NCBI RefSeq assembly: GCF_034190915.1
Contig: NW_026947502.1
Coordinates: 36,486,785-36,550,784 of the forward strand
Source: Cavia porcellus
Taxonomy: Eukaryota; Chordata; Mammalia; Rodentia; Caviidae
Length of the DNA stretch: 64,000 nt
Reading direction: 5' to 3'
Shown one piece after another: positions 52,536 through 63,741 of the stretch (position 1 is its first letter; every line of letters starts with the position of its first letter). The position numbers were made by a program, and so were the translations under genes. Under the pieces are notes generated by a model that saw only the letters and a program-made list of their open reading frames with translations, made no database searches and had not been told where the DNA came from.

Positions 52536-54166
52536 ATTTTAGTAGAAAGGTGGATTTCCAGGGAAACGAGAGTGAGAAGGCAAAGGTAAAATGAAGTATA
52601 GGAGGGAAGCACATAAGAAAAGGTATAGTGCCGAGCTAGCTGTACCTTTGCAACAACAAATGTAGTACCTACTCAGATTCTAAAACTACACTTTGGAACA
52701 CCCCCTAGAAAAGAGTAAAGCAGAGCACTTGGTCTACTGATTTCTTTCCATCTCCCATTATACATCAGGTCCTTTCTATGGAGTGTTAGAGCTTGGGGCC
52801 ACCAAAACCCAGCAGCCAGAATCCAGCGTGGTATGTAACATACTTGCCAGCTTCCCAACAGTGCTCCCCGATCAGCACACGTGGACCAGCGGCTGAGAAG
52901 GTAGTTATCTGACAGCTCTCAGCTGAGGCCCATGTAGGAGCCAGGGACAGGGAATCAGGATTCCCCCTCAGTGATACCCTTCCAAATAGCAGCCCATTCC
53001 CAGTGCCTGGCTGACAGGGGGACACAAAGCCCAGAGCTGTCCCATTGGTCCTCTTTGCAACAACTCTGAATGGCAATCTGTATGCCAGACTGCCTGATGC
53101 AGACCTTCACTGAAAAAGTGTCATATTTCATTCCTTCTCTGTGTCCCACGCAGCTTTGGTAGATGAAATTAATCTTACCACAAATCTCAGTAACACAGAG
53201 ATTCCATTTAAAATAACTTAAAGAAAAAATCCAAAGGTCTAGTGTGTCTCCACTCTCTATCATTATCAGAAGCCAAGTATTTATGGCAGTCTGCTTTCAA
53301 TTCAAAATCACATAGTTAAAGACAAAAAAATCATTTATTACTGCCTAGGGAGTACCCACCCATGAAATGACTAGCCAAGAGCATATATGACAGGTGGCAG
53401 TTAAACTTCCAAATATTTGTATGAAATAATAACAATAATAATTTTTTAAAAATCATTAATGCTCTTCTGATTCTCCCAGAAGAAAAAGTACCTAATAGGA
53501 CACCATAAATAAATAAATGTCTTTTGAATATCTGCACTTAAAAGAATTCCAGGAGAGCTTTTGGCTTTTTCTATTTTTCAAACTCAGCACACTCCCTGAG
53601 CACATGATAACATCATTTCTTTTCTTCTACATGAAGCCAGTTCCAAGCATGTGCAATTAAAAAAATGCTATATTCTTCCTTCTTGGGACTGTTTCCCTGC
53701 TGTTTTATACATGAACTGGTCTGCATCACACAAACAGGAAATCACATCCAAACAGTCATTTATTACACAAGGTCCACCTTGGGACTTGGATGATCTATAG
53801 TCATTGTGGAAACTAATTAAACTAAACATCACATACCTGTCTGCTTTCCCTTTCCCTTTTTGACAAAAGTGTTAAAACTCCTTGCCCTCTGCAGTCTAGA
53901 GCATGCATACCGAAATGACTAACTACTGGATTTGTTTCTGTCTACCACTGTTTAAAAGGAATAGAGACCACTGGTACGTAAACTAAGGGAGGAAATGATA
54001 TGATAGACATTTTTTAAAGTGTTCTACTAAAGAATCAATGAAAGAACTGAGGGCATTTGATCTAGAGAAACAAATTGAAGAAGTATCTTTGAACAGAAGG
54101 TATATTTGCAGTTTTTTATCCATTCAAATTTTTGGTGGCCAGAAGTAGAAACCAACTGGTTAACAT
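52536..54166. other. Unassigned, probably single-copy DNA
   Basis: No repeat recognised. Minus-strand frames at 52673-53263 have no domain. Confidence 0.42.
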
Positions 54167-55174
54167 AAAATGAAAAGAAACGGGAACCCAAGCAACCTGC
54201 TCGCCTCCCTGGTAAGCAGGTGTGGCTTGAGCAAGCTGCAGCTGCCCCAGCACCCAGGATCTCCCAAGATCCACACCATGTTGGAATTTAGGGCGCTGGG
54301 AAACCAAGCAACCTGTTCACCTCCCTAGTAAGCAGCTGTGAGCCTACTGGCACACAGGCTGAGAATCAAACATCTCATTCCCCCCCCCCGCCCCCATTAG
54401 CAAATGGGAACCAGAGGTCTGAACATCTCTTGGGAGGTTGACCGTATGCAATATAACAAATAGGAAGTATTTCCTTCCACCGTCTCTTTGAAAGAAAATA
54501 TTATTATCACTGTCTTGCTTTGTTCTGATTAATTGTATTGCTCTATTCAATATACAGTTTTGATAAGTTCTATAATGGTCTGTATTTCATTGGATTTTTC
54601 TATACCTGATTGAAAGAACAACTATTGTGAAGATAATGAGCTGTACTATGGTACCTATTACTGTTATCCCAGTAACCTGCTGTGACATTCTGTACCAATT
54701 TCACTGCACTGTCTCAACTGACAAAAAAAAGAAGTCACATTGGCCAGCCTCGTATATCTCCCTAAGGAATAAGCAGACCTTGAGAATGTACTTTAATTAG
54801 TATTGCCCAGTCCATTAAGTCCAGATAAGTACCAGACACCAGGTGGGTGAGCAGAATACCTGGCCCCATCCCTTTCCACACTGTTTCTGTTTTAGGAGTC
54901 ATAGATGAGCCAAGGTTAATGGTGCTAGTCCTACAACTTCGCTACATGCCCAGCTTCCCTCCTGGATCAGTATTAGCTAAGCAGCTCTACGTGTAATCCT
55001 ACAGAATGGCTATAGTTTGACCCATATTGTGACTTTGCTGGATACATTATCCCTTGACAAAGGGTCCCAGTGGCAACCCATTTTGGACCCCTCCTATCTG
55101 TCAGGACCTATTCCTATTCCTCAATAAACCTTTTCTACTCTTAAAAAAAAAAAAGAAAAGAAAATGAAAAGAAA
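54167..55174 (+). mobile_element. Composite non-autonomous retroelement with 14-bp TSD
   Basis: AAAATGAAAAGAAA flanks a 980-bp body (54181-55160) at 54167-54180 and 55161-55174. Parts: a leader unit present 1.5-2 times (CAAGCAACCTG at 54189 and CAAGCAACCTG at 54305, 116 bp apart, both followed by 'CCTCCCT.GTAAGCAG'); UTR-like modules 54430-54720 (AACTATTGTGAAGATAATGAG; TACTATGGTACC); an A8 run (54723-54730); an LTR- or transcript-end-like 420 bp (54731-55142) finishing CTCAATAAACCTTTTCTACTC; and an A tail. No ORF. The build recalls SVA-type composites: repeated 5' part plus retroviral-like 3' part plus A tail. Confidence 0.62.
54381..54396 (+). repeat. C-rich homopolymer run
   Basis: CCCCCCCCCCGCCCCC within the leader of the composite element, at the place where the 2490-2715 leader has CCCCCATTAGC. 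Prone to length change and sequencing error. Confidence 0.85.
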
Positions 55175-57229
55175 AAGAATAGAATGAAGAGAAGGGAAAA
55201 ACTAAAATGGAAACCATAGAAAATCATCACTTACTGGAAGAATGGTGAGGTATTTCAAAGAATGAAAGGAAAATGAGTCCAGTTAGGTTTAGAAGCAAGG
55301 GGGCTGCAACTAGGAACCAAGGTAGCACAAGTCAATAGGATGACATAGTCCCCACTTTTTTCCATCCTGTTTCAAATTCTTGAGAATCGCCTTCCTTTTG
55401 TGGTGCAATACCCTGGGACAGTGGGAGGCAGAGTAGCATGATTGGTGCTCAGTGACCACCTGCAGTCAACAAACAAGCTCATCTCTAGAGGAAAGAACAG
55501 ATGCTGTTCCCAAAGAAAGAGGGAAAGGATCTTGAATAGTCTAATTCAGAACCACCAAGCTAATTCACAGACAGTCTGCAGCAACAGCATTTCCTAGAAA
55601 CTTAGAAATACAAACTGTCGGCAGGACCTCAGACCTGCTAACTCACAACATGTTGGTATTGTAGCAAGTTCCTAAGGCATGCTGAAGTTTGAGGAGGACT
55701 GACCCAAACATTCAGATGCCCACTAGACTCCAAAGGCAGGCCAAAGAAAAGCAGGGTGAAAATTAAAAGAACATTTTTTAGATTGAAATAAAGAGCAAGT
55801 GAGCTAACAGGTACAGTCATTAGCAGCTTTGGGAATTAAGAAGTCCCTGCTAGAGGATGGATTTAAGTAAGAACCACAGGGAATGATACTGAGGACATTA
55901 AACAAAAAATGACCTTTAAAGTCCCTGTCAATCATGAGAGTTTCAACTGTGATTTACTTTATCTAATGCTCTCTAAATATAGGATATAATCCTTACAGAG
56001 AAACTATATTTTCCTTTTGAATTGCCCTATGCAAAGAAACTCTGTTCACCCTGAAGAGAACATGAAGAACTGGTGACCCTTTTCCCAATGGCAGAAAACA
56101 AATATTCCAGGCTGATGTTTGCAGCTGCTTTGTACATGGCAGAAGGAGGACTTCACCATGGATGGGCGGGCTAAGAAGAAGCCTGGACTCTGGGACTTTT
56201 CCAAGTAGGGTCAGAGTATATCAACTCTTCCTCCTGATAAAAGTTCTTTTCTATGACCTTGCACCTAGACATTTGTCCTCTCAGATTCATAAGGTTGTCC
56301 AACTTGTGAGCTGAAAGGTAGAAACAAGAACAAAATAAAACAATAAACATTTATTGTACAAATTAATAAATTGAGGAGAAAGAAAATTGTTCACATTAGA
56401 AGTGCAATTACGTGCAGACATATGGTCACTCAAGGACATCAGTACAAGTCCTCTTTCAGATTAGATTAGCATTTCTCCCAACCAAAAATGATTCTGGGCA
56501 ATTTAAAAAGGCAATCAACGTTTCTCTTTTCCTTTTTCTACTTAGCTGTGAGGATGCCCAGAAGAATATTTTCTAATGGCTCAGTTGAGAAATACTCTTT
56601 CATAAAAATGGCATAGTCCTTGAAAATGAACTCCAAATCCTTATTATGTTTTTATAAAAAGCAAAACTAATCTTGATGCTTCACATCCTCTCAAGATGAT
56701 TGGCATGTCTTCTAAACACCAACATGACTTGCTTCCCCTTGTTTAAATTTAGATCCAATGGTACAGAAAAACAATAAAACACTGACATACAGCTGTGCCA
56801 TTCCTCGCTCTTACAGGAGGACAATTTTAACTCATAAAGCAGTCTTATTTTCATTGAGACCCTTGTTCTTAGGAGTGACTGTGAATCTCCTATCTTTGTT
56901 CATGAACGTTCTGGTTGGAGAGGCCTGGCCAAGGGTGACTGATGAAACCTAAAAGGTCTTTGCTGTCTACTTCAGCTGTGTTATTCTTGACAGACACCGC
57001 TCAGTGGAAACTTTATTTTGCTTTTGTTGGAAACCACTCAGTGGCTAACTTTATTTTGCTTCTGTCAAGAACAAGTCCTAAATCTTGACCAACTTAAAAT
57101 CATCACAGTTAGCATATTATCCTTCAACATTATACTGAGAGGTCTAGGGTAACCACAAAGAAAGAAAAAAAAGAGGAAATCTTACAGCAACAAACTGTGG
57201 CTCATTACAAAGATCTGTAAAATTCAATA
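55175..57229. other. Mostly unassigned DNA, contains the MER20-like fossil
   Basis: Apart from 55575-55705 no repeat recognised. The 56758-56952 frame has no domain. Confidence 0.42.
55575..55705 (-). mobile_element. MER20-like hAT-Charlie MITE fossil
   Basis: CAGCAACAGCATTTCCTAG, then AACTTAGAAATACAAACTG, then GGCAGGACCTCAGACCTGC, and near the end GCATGCTGAAGTTTGAGGAGGACTG. These follow the block order of the hAT-type MITE MER20/MER5 group, whose end reads 'aagtttgagaaccactg'. Non-autonomous and long dead. Confidence 0.6.
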
Positions 57230-57480
57230 AGCTTCTAGTAAGAAAAAAAGAAAACACAAATTACTAAAATAATAAATTAAAACATGATATCACTCCAGAG
57301 TTCACATATACAAAAATATGATAAAAGAATATCATGATAAACTCATGCTTATAATATGTGCCCACAAACTTGCTAGCCCAGATTTAATGGATCAACTTCT
57401 TAAAGGACACAATTTGCCAAAATTCACACAAGAAGAATTAGATTATTTAAGTAGCCTTATTAATGAAATTAAGGTAATGA
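57230..57480 (+). mobile_element. Old L1 ORF2 fragment (linker/RT start region)
   Basis: 57318-57480 matches the old L1 ORF2 stretch before the RT domain ('aaattcctagaaagacacaatctaccaaaactgactcaagaagaaat' type), seen here as AAAGGACACAATTTGCC and TCACACAAGAAGAATTAGAT. It jumps by deletion to the C-terminal region at about 57490. Confidence 0.6.
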
Positions 57481-57489
57481 TCAATACAT

Positions 57490-58740
57490 TTCAGATGCAA
57501 ATTAAAACAACCGTGAGATCCCATCTCACCCCATAAAGAGTCACTATCATCAAAAAATCAATCAATAACAAATGCTAGAAGGGCTATGAGGCTGAAGGAA
57601 CCCTCCTCCACTGTTGGTGGGAGGGTAGACCAGTGAAACCACTGTGGAAATAAGTGTCAAGATTCTTCAAAAACTAGGACTGCAGGTTCCATGTGACCCA
57701 GCTATTTTCTTTCTTGGTATCTCCTCAAAAGAATTAAAAGCATAACACCACAGTGATATATGTGCATCCATGTTTATAGCAGCACAGTTTATAATAGCTA
57801 AATCTTTTTTTTCTTTTTTTTTTTATTTAAAGAAAAGGAAACAAAAAAATACATGGAGATTAAAAAAAAGGGTAGAAATAATACAAAATTACAGAAAAAC
57901 AAATGGTAAGAAATTGCTGGTTGATAAGTTACACATTGTCATCTTAGAAATAGCTGTTCAGGTTATAGAATTAAAGTATTTAGAATGACATACAAAAAGT
58001 GACACTACAAACCGTTCTGCTCTATGATCGAACATAAGCTCAGTAATATGATTATCAGTCCTACACATTTGTTTTACATCTCAAAGAGGGTAAGATTAAA
58101 CATATCAAAACAGAACAGAACTTTAAAAAAAACAATTTAAAGAAATACAGATTTCAAAGCAAGTCCACTGGAGATCTTCATTATCTGTCTGACTCTAGTT
58201 TCTTACAAATAGTTGTCCCTATCTTCACCCACTTTATATACTTATTGCATATATAATAGCCAAATCTTGGAAACAGCCCAAATTCCCATCAACCAGTGAC
58301 TGTGATTTTTATATACAATGGAGTACTACTCTTCCATAAAGAAGGATAAGTCTGAGACACTTGTAGTAAATGGATGCACCTTGAGTTCATACTCTTAAGT
58401 AAAATAAATCAGACTCACATGAGCAAATACTGCATTGTTTCTTTGGTGTGAAAAACTGAAAATGAAAGTAGAGAACAAAGTATATAATGAATATTATGAA
58501 ATAGGAAGAAAATGCCTTGATGGGAACAGGAACTGGCAAGGAGGGAAGAGAAAAGAAAGGAAGGGAAAAGAAAAACTGATGAGGAAAAATGGAAACAGTC
58601 TTTTGTAAATAGGGAAAGAAGGAGAGTTTGAAGAGGGTAGAGGGATGTGAAAAAAGAATCAAGTTAAATCATCTACAGGTACAAATTCCCTATAATGAAT
58701 GTAATCATTCTGTATACCTAAAATGTACCAATAAACTTAA
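57490..58740 (+). mobile_element. L1-4, old L1 3' end with polypurine 3' UTR (split)
   Basis: The ORF2 C-terminal region (CAAATTAAAACAACCGTGAG, GGGCTATGAGGCTGAAGG, TATATGTGCATCCATGTTTATAG) is interrupted at 57806 by a tail insertion and resumes at 58268 (TGGAAACAGCCCAAATTCCC) to about 58430. The purine-rich 3' UTR (58450-58660) ends with the block TACAAATTCCCTATAATGAATG and CCAATAAACTTAATTTT, as in L1-3 and the copy at 1015. Confidence 0.85.
57791..58267 (-). mobile_element. Tail-only 3'-UTR insertion in L1-4, 15-bp TSD
   Basis: ATAATAGCTAAATCT (57791-57805) and ATAATAGCCAAATCT (58253-58267) differ at one base. The insert, read on the minus strand, starts within the late modules and contains the tail, with a counterpart of AACTAGTGATTTC near 57920-57935. 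It ends in a TTAAATAAA-type signal and A run, seen here as T-runs at 57806-57830. A second independent case of an insertion made only of the shared L1/HAL1 3' UTR. Confidence 0.9.
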
Positions 58741-58929
58741 TTTTAAAAAGTGATAATCTTCCATAACAGAAAGCACCATATCCATCTTGGTTCATTGGTT
58801 AATTCTTCTAAACAAGAAGGAAGAAGTTATACCAGTTCTCTGTACTTTCTTCCAGAAGAGAGAAACAGTAGTAATAATTTCTAAATCATGCTTATCAGGC
58901 CAGAATTATTCTCATATCAACACCAGAAA
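58741..58929. other. Unassigned DNA
   Basis: Nothing recognised. Confidence 0.4.
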
Positions 58930-59079
58930 AAAGATATTAAAAGAAAAGAAAATTGAAGATCTGCCAACCAATAGCTCTCATGAGCATAGGTGCAAAAATC
59001 CGCAACAAAATACTAGCAAATTGAATCCACAAAATGTGTAAAAAGAATTATATACCATAATGACTATGAACTGAGTTTG
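58930..59079 (+). mobile_element. Ancient L1M RT-domain fragment
   Basis: CCAATAGCTCTCATGAGCATAG, then GGTGCAAAAATCCGCAACAAAATACT and TATACCATAATGACTATG correspond to the RT block usually coding '[18 protein letters not shown]...HHDQ'. Cut at about 59080 by an LTR. Confidence 0.68.
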
Positions 59080-59400
59080 AAACCTACCTCCAACAGTGTC
59101 ATCATATTAGAAGGTGGGCACTTTGGAAAGTGGAAGCCTTAGAATAGAATTAGTGTCCCTGTAAGAATCATGAAAGATCTAGCTTTCCACTCTTGGCTCT
59201 CCGAAAGTATGTATGAGGATACAAACAGTACACAGTATGAAACCTGGGAGAAAAGTCCACCAGAACCTACATGTACTGGCACCCTGCTCTCAGACTGCTC
59301 CCCTCAGAACTGTGAGAAATTCAGTTTCTATTGCATATAAGCTACCTTATTTACAGTATTCTGTCATACCTGCCTCAGTTAACTAAATAATTGAGTCCCA
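59080..59400 (+). mobile_element. MaLR/MLT1-like LTR fragment
   Basis: AAACCTACCTCCAACAGTG, AAGGTGGGCACTTTGG and, at the end, CCTCAGAACTGTGAGAAATTCAG, then TTTCTATTGCATATAAGCTACC and TACAGTATTCTGTCATACC. This is the order seen at the end of MLT1-type MaLR LTRs. Confidence 0.65.
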
Positions 59401-60930
59401 GCTAATTATTTTGTGGATACTGATAAACTCTTCTAAAAGTTTATATAGTCAGTCAAAAAACTCAAAATAACCAATTCACTATCACAGAAAGATAACAAAA
59501 CCAGAGGAAGAAACGATACTATTAAACTTCAAGAATTATCATAAAACTAGAGAAATCAAGCCAATGTGATGAAAAAAAACTGACAAATAGACAAAAATAT
59601 CAATGTAACAAGTCAGAAATCTCAAAAAGAGACTCTTGTAAATATAATCTAGTAACCTTTTAAACAAGTGATGTCAGAACAACTGGAAATACATATGGAT
59701 ACTCCTCACAAAAATTTATTCAAATGTATATAGACCTAGATATAAAGCTCTAAAATCTCTAGAACATAACATCAGAGAAAATCTACACAATCTTGTATTT
59801 CATGGTGGCATTTTAGATACAAGACTGAAGGCTCAAGTTAGTAAAAAAAAAATTAATATATTCCTATTCGATAAATTCAAAATTTCTATTCTGCGAAGGA
59901 TAATGCAACATAAAGAGAAGATAAGCCGCAGACTGAGCAAAATAGAGACATATTTGTTAAAGGACTGGTATATAAAGTATACAAAGAGCTCCTAAAACTC
60001 AGCAGCAAAACATCACAACCAATTAAAATCTGAGCAGAAGAGGTGAATACACAGATATGTAGACGGCAATAAACTTATGAAAAGATGGTGAATACGATGT
60101 CAGTAGAGAACTACAAGTTAAAACCGAAACTCATTCTCCATCAGTACATATCAACTGGGATGGCCAAAGTGCAAAATGTGGAGAGCGCAGAATGCTTGTG
60201 ATAAGGTAGAGCGGCAGAAACTCTCACTCTCTGCAGATACAAGTGCAAAATGGTACAGCTGCTCTGGAAAACACTCTGGCACTTCTTCAGAGGGTGAACA
60301 TATTCTTACCACACAATTTAGCACTGATGTTCCTGGGCTTTAACTCAGTGAATTAAAAACTTACACCCACAATAAAAAAAATCCTGCACCTTGATCTTAA
60401 TAGCAATTGTATTCCTAATTACCAAAATTTAGAACCAGTTAAAATATCCTTTAGTAAGTGAAGAAGTAAATGATCCAGGCACTGGAATGTTATACAGCAC
60501 TAAAAACCAATAAGTTATTCAGTGTGGGAAGGCCTGAAACAATTTCAATTTCAAATGCATATTATTAAGCAAAAGAAGTCATTCTTAGAAGTCTACATAT
60601 TTTGTGATCCCAGCCACTCTGAAAAGGAAAATCTTATAGAGACAATAAAAGGTGAACTGTTGCCAGAAGTTAAGCAAGAGAGATGAAGCAGAACACAAAA
60701 GATTTTAGGACACTGAAATTATTCTGCATAACAAAATGGTGGATACTTGTCATTATACATTGCTCCAAACTCCCAGAATGTATGACGTCAAACTTAATGT
60801 AAATGATAGACTTCGAGTGATAATGATGTATCAATATGTTTATAAGTTGTAATATGATGGGGAGATTGTATAGTGACAAGAGTAGGTGAGAACTCTGTAC
60901 TTTCCTATAGTGTTAAACTTCTCTAACAAA
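59401..60930 (+). mobile_element. Ancient L1M-type ORF2 3' half and 3' UTR
   Basis: The decayed ORF2 C-terminal half has AGAGAAATCAAGCCAATGTG, TAAACAAGTGATGTCAGAACAACTGG and ATAACATCAGAGAAAATC, then GGAATGTTATACAGCAC. The 3' UTR has GTGGATACTTGTCATTATAC and CTTCGAGTGATAATGATGTATC, typical of old mammalian L1 ends. Confidence 0.75.
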
Positions 60931-61189
60931 TAAAGTGCATGGATTCTTTAAATGGACGAAGAAAAATTTATTAGAAGGATGCTTTCAAATTTTAAAATCT
61001 GAACAATTCTATAGTTAATGCTATTATAATACACCCCATTTTGAACTTTTATGCAGTTATTTAAAATTCTATGAAGTATCTGAAAATAATATAATCCTCC
61101 ACATGGAAAATACTGAAGATTACACACACAATATATGCACATATTAGAACTAACGAATTAAGGGAGGAATACAAAAATCACAAAAAGCA
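60931..61189. other. Unassigned AT-rich DNA
   Basis: Nothing recognised. Confidence 0.4.
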
Positions 61190-61303
61190 TACTAAACATA
61201 TGAAAACCACTTGTCTTTCTATACACAAGCAAAAGTAATTATATATTTAGGAACAAATTTAAAGAAGTGAAAGGCTTATACACTGAAAATGATGAAACAT
61301 TTC
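61190..61303 (+). mobile_element. Ancient L1M ORF2 fragment, left of the L1-5 insertion
   Basis: TTTCTATACACAAGCAAAAG, TATATTTAGGAACAAATTTAAAG and AAAGGCTTATACACTGAAAATG are the post-RT region of an old L1. It continues at 63742 (AAGTAAAATAAAAGACGTAAG...) after removal of the insertion. Confidence 0.72.
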
Positions 61304-61379
61304 CCTTTTAAAACATTTTTTTTACTTTCAAAGGCAGTAAAACCAAGTGAAATAAAACAGAAAAGATTCAATTAAATCA

Positions 61380-61990
61380 AAACAATGAACATGATGCAGG
61401 ACTTCAAAAAGACATCAAATGAAATCAATAATGGCTACAATAATGCCACTTGCTATCTTCAAAATAACTGCCCATACCATCAAACAAAATAAAATCAAAA
61501 CAGAACAGAATAAAACCTATCAACACAAAATAATGAAGCAATACAGGACTTCAAAGCAAGATAATAGAAAAACAACAATGGCTACCATAATTTCTCTTGT
61601 TATCTTCAAAGTAGTTGCCTGTACTATCAGACATAACAAAATCAAACAAAACAAAATAGAATAAAGCCAACCAAAACAAAACAATGAAAGTAATACAGGG
61701 GTTGGAAACAAGATAATAGGAAATCAATAATGGCTACTATAATATATTTTGTTATCTTTGAAATAGCTTCTTCCCATGTCATCAAATATAATAAAATCAA
61801 ACAAAACAAAATAGAATAAAACCAGAACAATGAAAACAATACAGGATTTAAAAACATGATAATAGATTAACAATGGCCAGTGCCTTTCCTTTTTAGAGAT
61901 TTCTTTCCCTTTAACTTTCACAATATCTATTGTACATTTTGGAACCACTATCTCCTTTAGTTTTTATATCAGGGAAACAATGCGATCTTC
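61380..61990 (-). repeat. L1-5 3' UTR: old-type start followed by tandem modules
   Basis: On the plus strand ATGGCTAC or ATGGCC recurs at 61431, 61578, 61730 and 61873 (147, 152 and 143 bp apart), each with neighbouring TATCTTCAAA and ATCAAACAAAATAAAATC-type blocks. Just before the modules (61900-61990) the first part of the older L1 3' UTR is present (CACAATATCTATTGTACA, also seen at 1257-1274). Confidence 0.83.
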
Positions 61991-62149
61991 ACCCATGTGA
62001 CTCTGAACCATTTCACCTACTGCATCCCATTTATCTATAGGAGGCTTAAGGTTATATTTTTGGCTAAGAAGCTTTCCATTGTATAAAAATGCCATCTCTT
62101 TCTTATCCATTCTGCAGTTGACAGCAAGCTATCCCTACTTTTTTCTGGT

Positions 62150-62290
62150 TGCCTGTCACATTGAGCATTGTTTTCTCTCCTTTGACTTTCAGTCTATGAA
62201 TTTTTTTTCTGACTCCTGATCCATTCTACTGTGTTTCTTTTTATTGATGAATTGAGGCTGTCTATATTAATGGTTATGGCCAGCATGCAC
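62150..62290 (-). pseudogene. L1-5 ORF2 stump (endonuclease start)
   Basis: The minus strand reads AACCATTAATATAGACAGCC, then CTCAATTCATCAATAAAAAG, the counterpart of TINVNGLNAPIKR, and later ACTGAAAGTCAAAGGAG for LKVKGW. It then breaks to the ORF2 C-terminus (TTTTTATACAATGGAAAGC, about 62083). Confidence 0.72.
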
Positions 62291-62419
62291 TGGCTTGTCT
62301 CTACCATGCTATTTTCCTACCATTGGCTGCTTATTTGTCCCCTCTAATCAATTGTCTGTCCCACTTGGTGATCCCTCTCTGACACTATTCCTGGAACCAT
62401 GACCACTTTTATCTCTCTC

Positions 62420-63330
62420 TAGAATGTCCTTTAGTATTCTTTGCAGGGTTGGTTTGATGGTTGTGAATTTCTTCAGTTACTCTTTGTTATGGAAGTATCT
62501 TGTTTGTCCATTAATTTTGAAAGAAAAGTTTTGCAGGTTACATCAATCTGGTTTGGAAGTTGTTTTATTTCAGGACTTGCAATACTTCACTCCAATTTCT
62601 TGACTTGATGGTTTGTGTTGTGTTGAGAAGTCTGTCATGATTCTGATGGGATTTTCCTTTTTAAGTAATCTGTTTCTTTTCTCTAACAGCTTTTAATATT
62701 CTGTTCTTTTGCCAAATTTCTAGGCTCTTGATTATTATATGTCTGAGTATGGATTTCTTTTGGTTATGGCTAGCTGGAGTTTTATATGCCTCGTTTATCT
62801 GTATGTCAGGTCCTTTTCCCATATTTGGGGAGTTTTCTACTATTATTTCTGTAAATAGACTTTTTATGTCTCTTGTGTTAACCCCTGCTTTTTTGCTGAC
62901 GCCTGTTATTCTTAAATTATCTTTTTTTTGCATCATGTTGAAGCTGTTGAATTGTTATTTCCTGGTTCATTATTACTTTTGAGAGATCTTTCCTTTCACA
63001 ATCGCTAGCTGCAAACTTGTCTTCAAGGTCTGAAAGTCTATTTTCAGTTTCTTTCAAGTGGTTTTGCCAACTTTCAAGAGTTTTTAATTTCCTGGATATC
63101 TCTGAATCTGTTTCATGCATTTAAATCTTTCTTATATTGTTTATTCAAGGTTTCCCTCATTTCCCTATGCTCCTCTATTTTTATACATGTCTTCTTTAGA
63201 GATGCTTAGCAATTCTTTTATTGTTTTTCATTTCTTCTTTTACCTGAGATTGTATTTCTATTCTAATTTCTTTTATAGCCTCATGAAGTTGTTGCTTTCT
63301 TCAGTTGCTATCACTTCAGAAACTTCAGAT
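62420..63330 (-). pseudogene. L1-5 ORF1, decayed
   Basis: The coiled-coil part 63120-62917 (ESWQNHLKETENRLSDLEDK) is followed by 62936-62661 (DNLRITGVSKKAGVNTRDIK; RHIIIKSLEIWQKNRILKAV). These are the RRM-like and C-terminal blocks of L1 ORF1. The N-terminal region up to about 63330 is broken into short frames. Older than the ORF1s of L1-1, L1-2 and HAL1-A1. Confidence 0.85.
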
Positions 63331-63729
63331 GTGTGACTCCCAAACTCTTCCATGCTTACATCTCCTAGACCTTCTTTGTATGGGTTGGAGGCGAGAGAGT
63401 GCCTTTTTTCCTTCTTCGTCTTTACATTTTCCTGCACTCTTCTGGACAAGTAGGTAGTGAGGTCCTAGGCACTTCTCATGTTGACAAATAGTTCTCCAAA
63501 GTGTGACTGCTTGGTTCTCCTGGCCAGTGCTGGCTAAGGGTATCTGATGGTGGCCACTGGGTGTGCTGGTGCAGGGCTGGCAGCTGCTTTTCCCAGCCCC
63601 CATTTGCTACCAGTGGCAGAAAGCGTCCCTCATGGCAGCTCCTGTGAGCATGGGGGCAGGGGTGGCTGCTGCCTCCTGGACCAAGCTGGTTACCAGTAGG
63701 AAGTGATCTTGAAGGCAGTCAGTATGTCT
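63331..63729 (-). promoter_or_regulatory. L1-5 5' UTR remnant
   Basis: GC-richer, non-coding stretch upstream of ORF1 on the minus strand, with CAGCAGCCACCCCTGCCCCC-type and CCAGTGGCCACCATCAG-type parts. No tandem monomers seen. The short open frames here are not called. Confidence 0.5.
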
Positions 63730-63741
63730 ATAAAACATTTC

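Larger units (their letters stand above)
61292..63741 (-). mobile_element. L1-5: internally deleted L1 (ORF1 kept, ORF2 nearly gone), modular 3' UTR
   Basis: ATGAAACATTTC (61292-61303) and ATAAAACATTTC (63730-63741) form a TSD with one mismatch. The insert (61304-63729) read on the minus strand: 5' UTR about 63729-63340, ORF1 about 63330-62420, first part of the ORF2 endonuclease about 62290-62150, then a jump to the last 40-50 codons of ORF2 (about 62150-61990), and a 3' UTR with four modules. The missing part is about 3.4-3.5 kb of ORF2. Confidence 0.83.
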
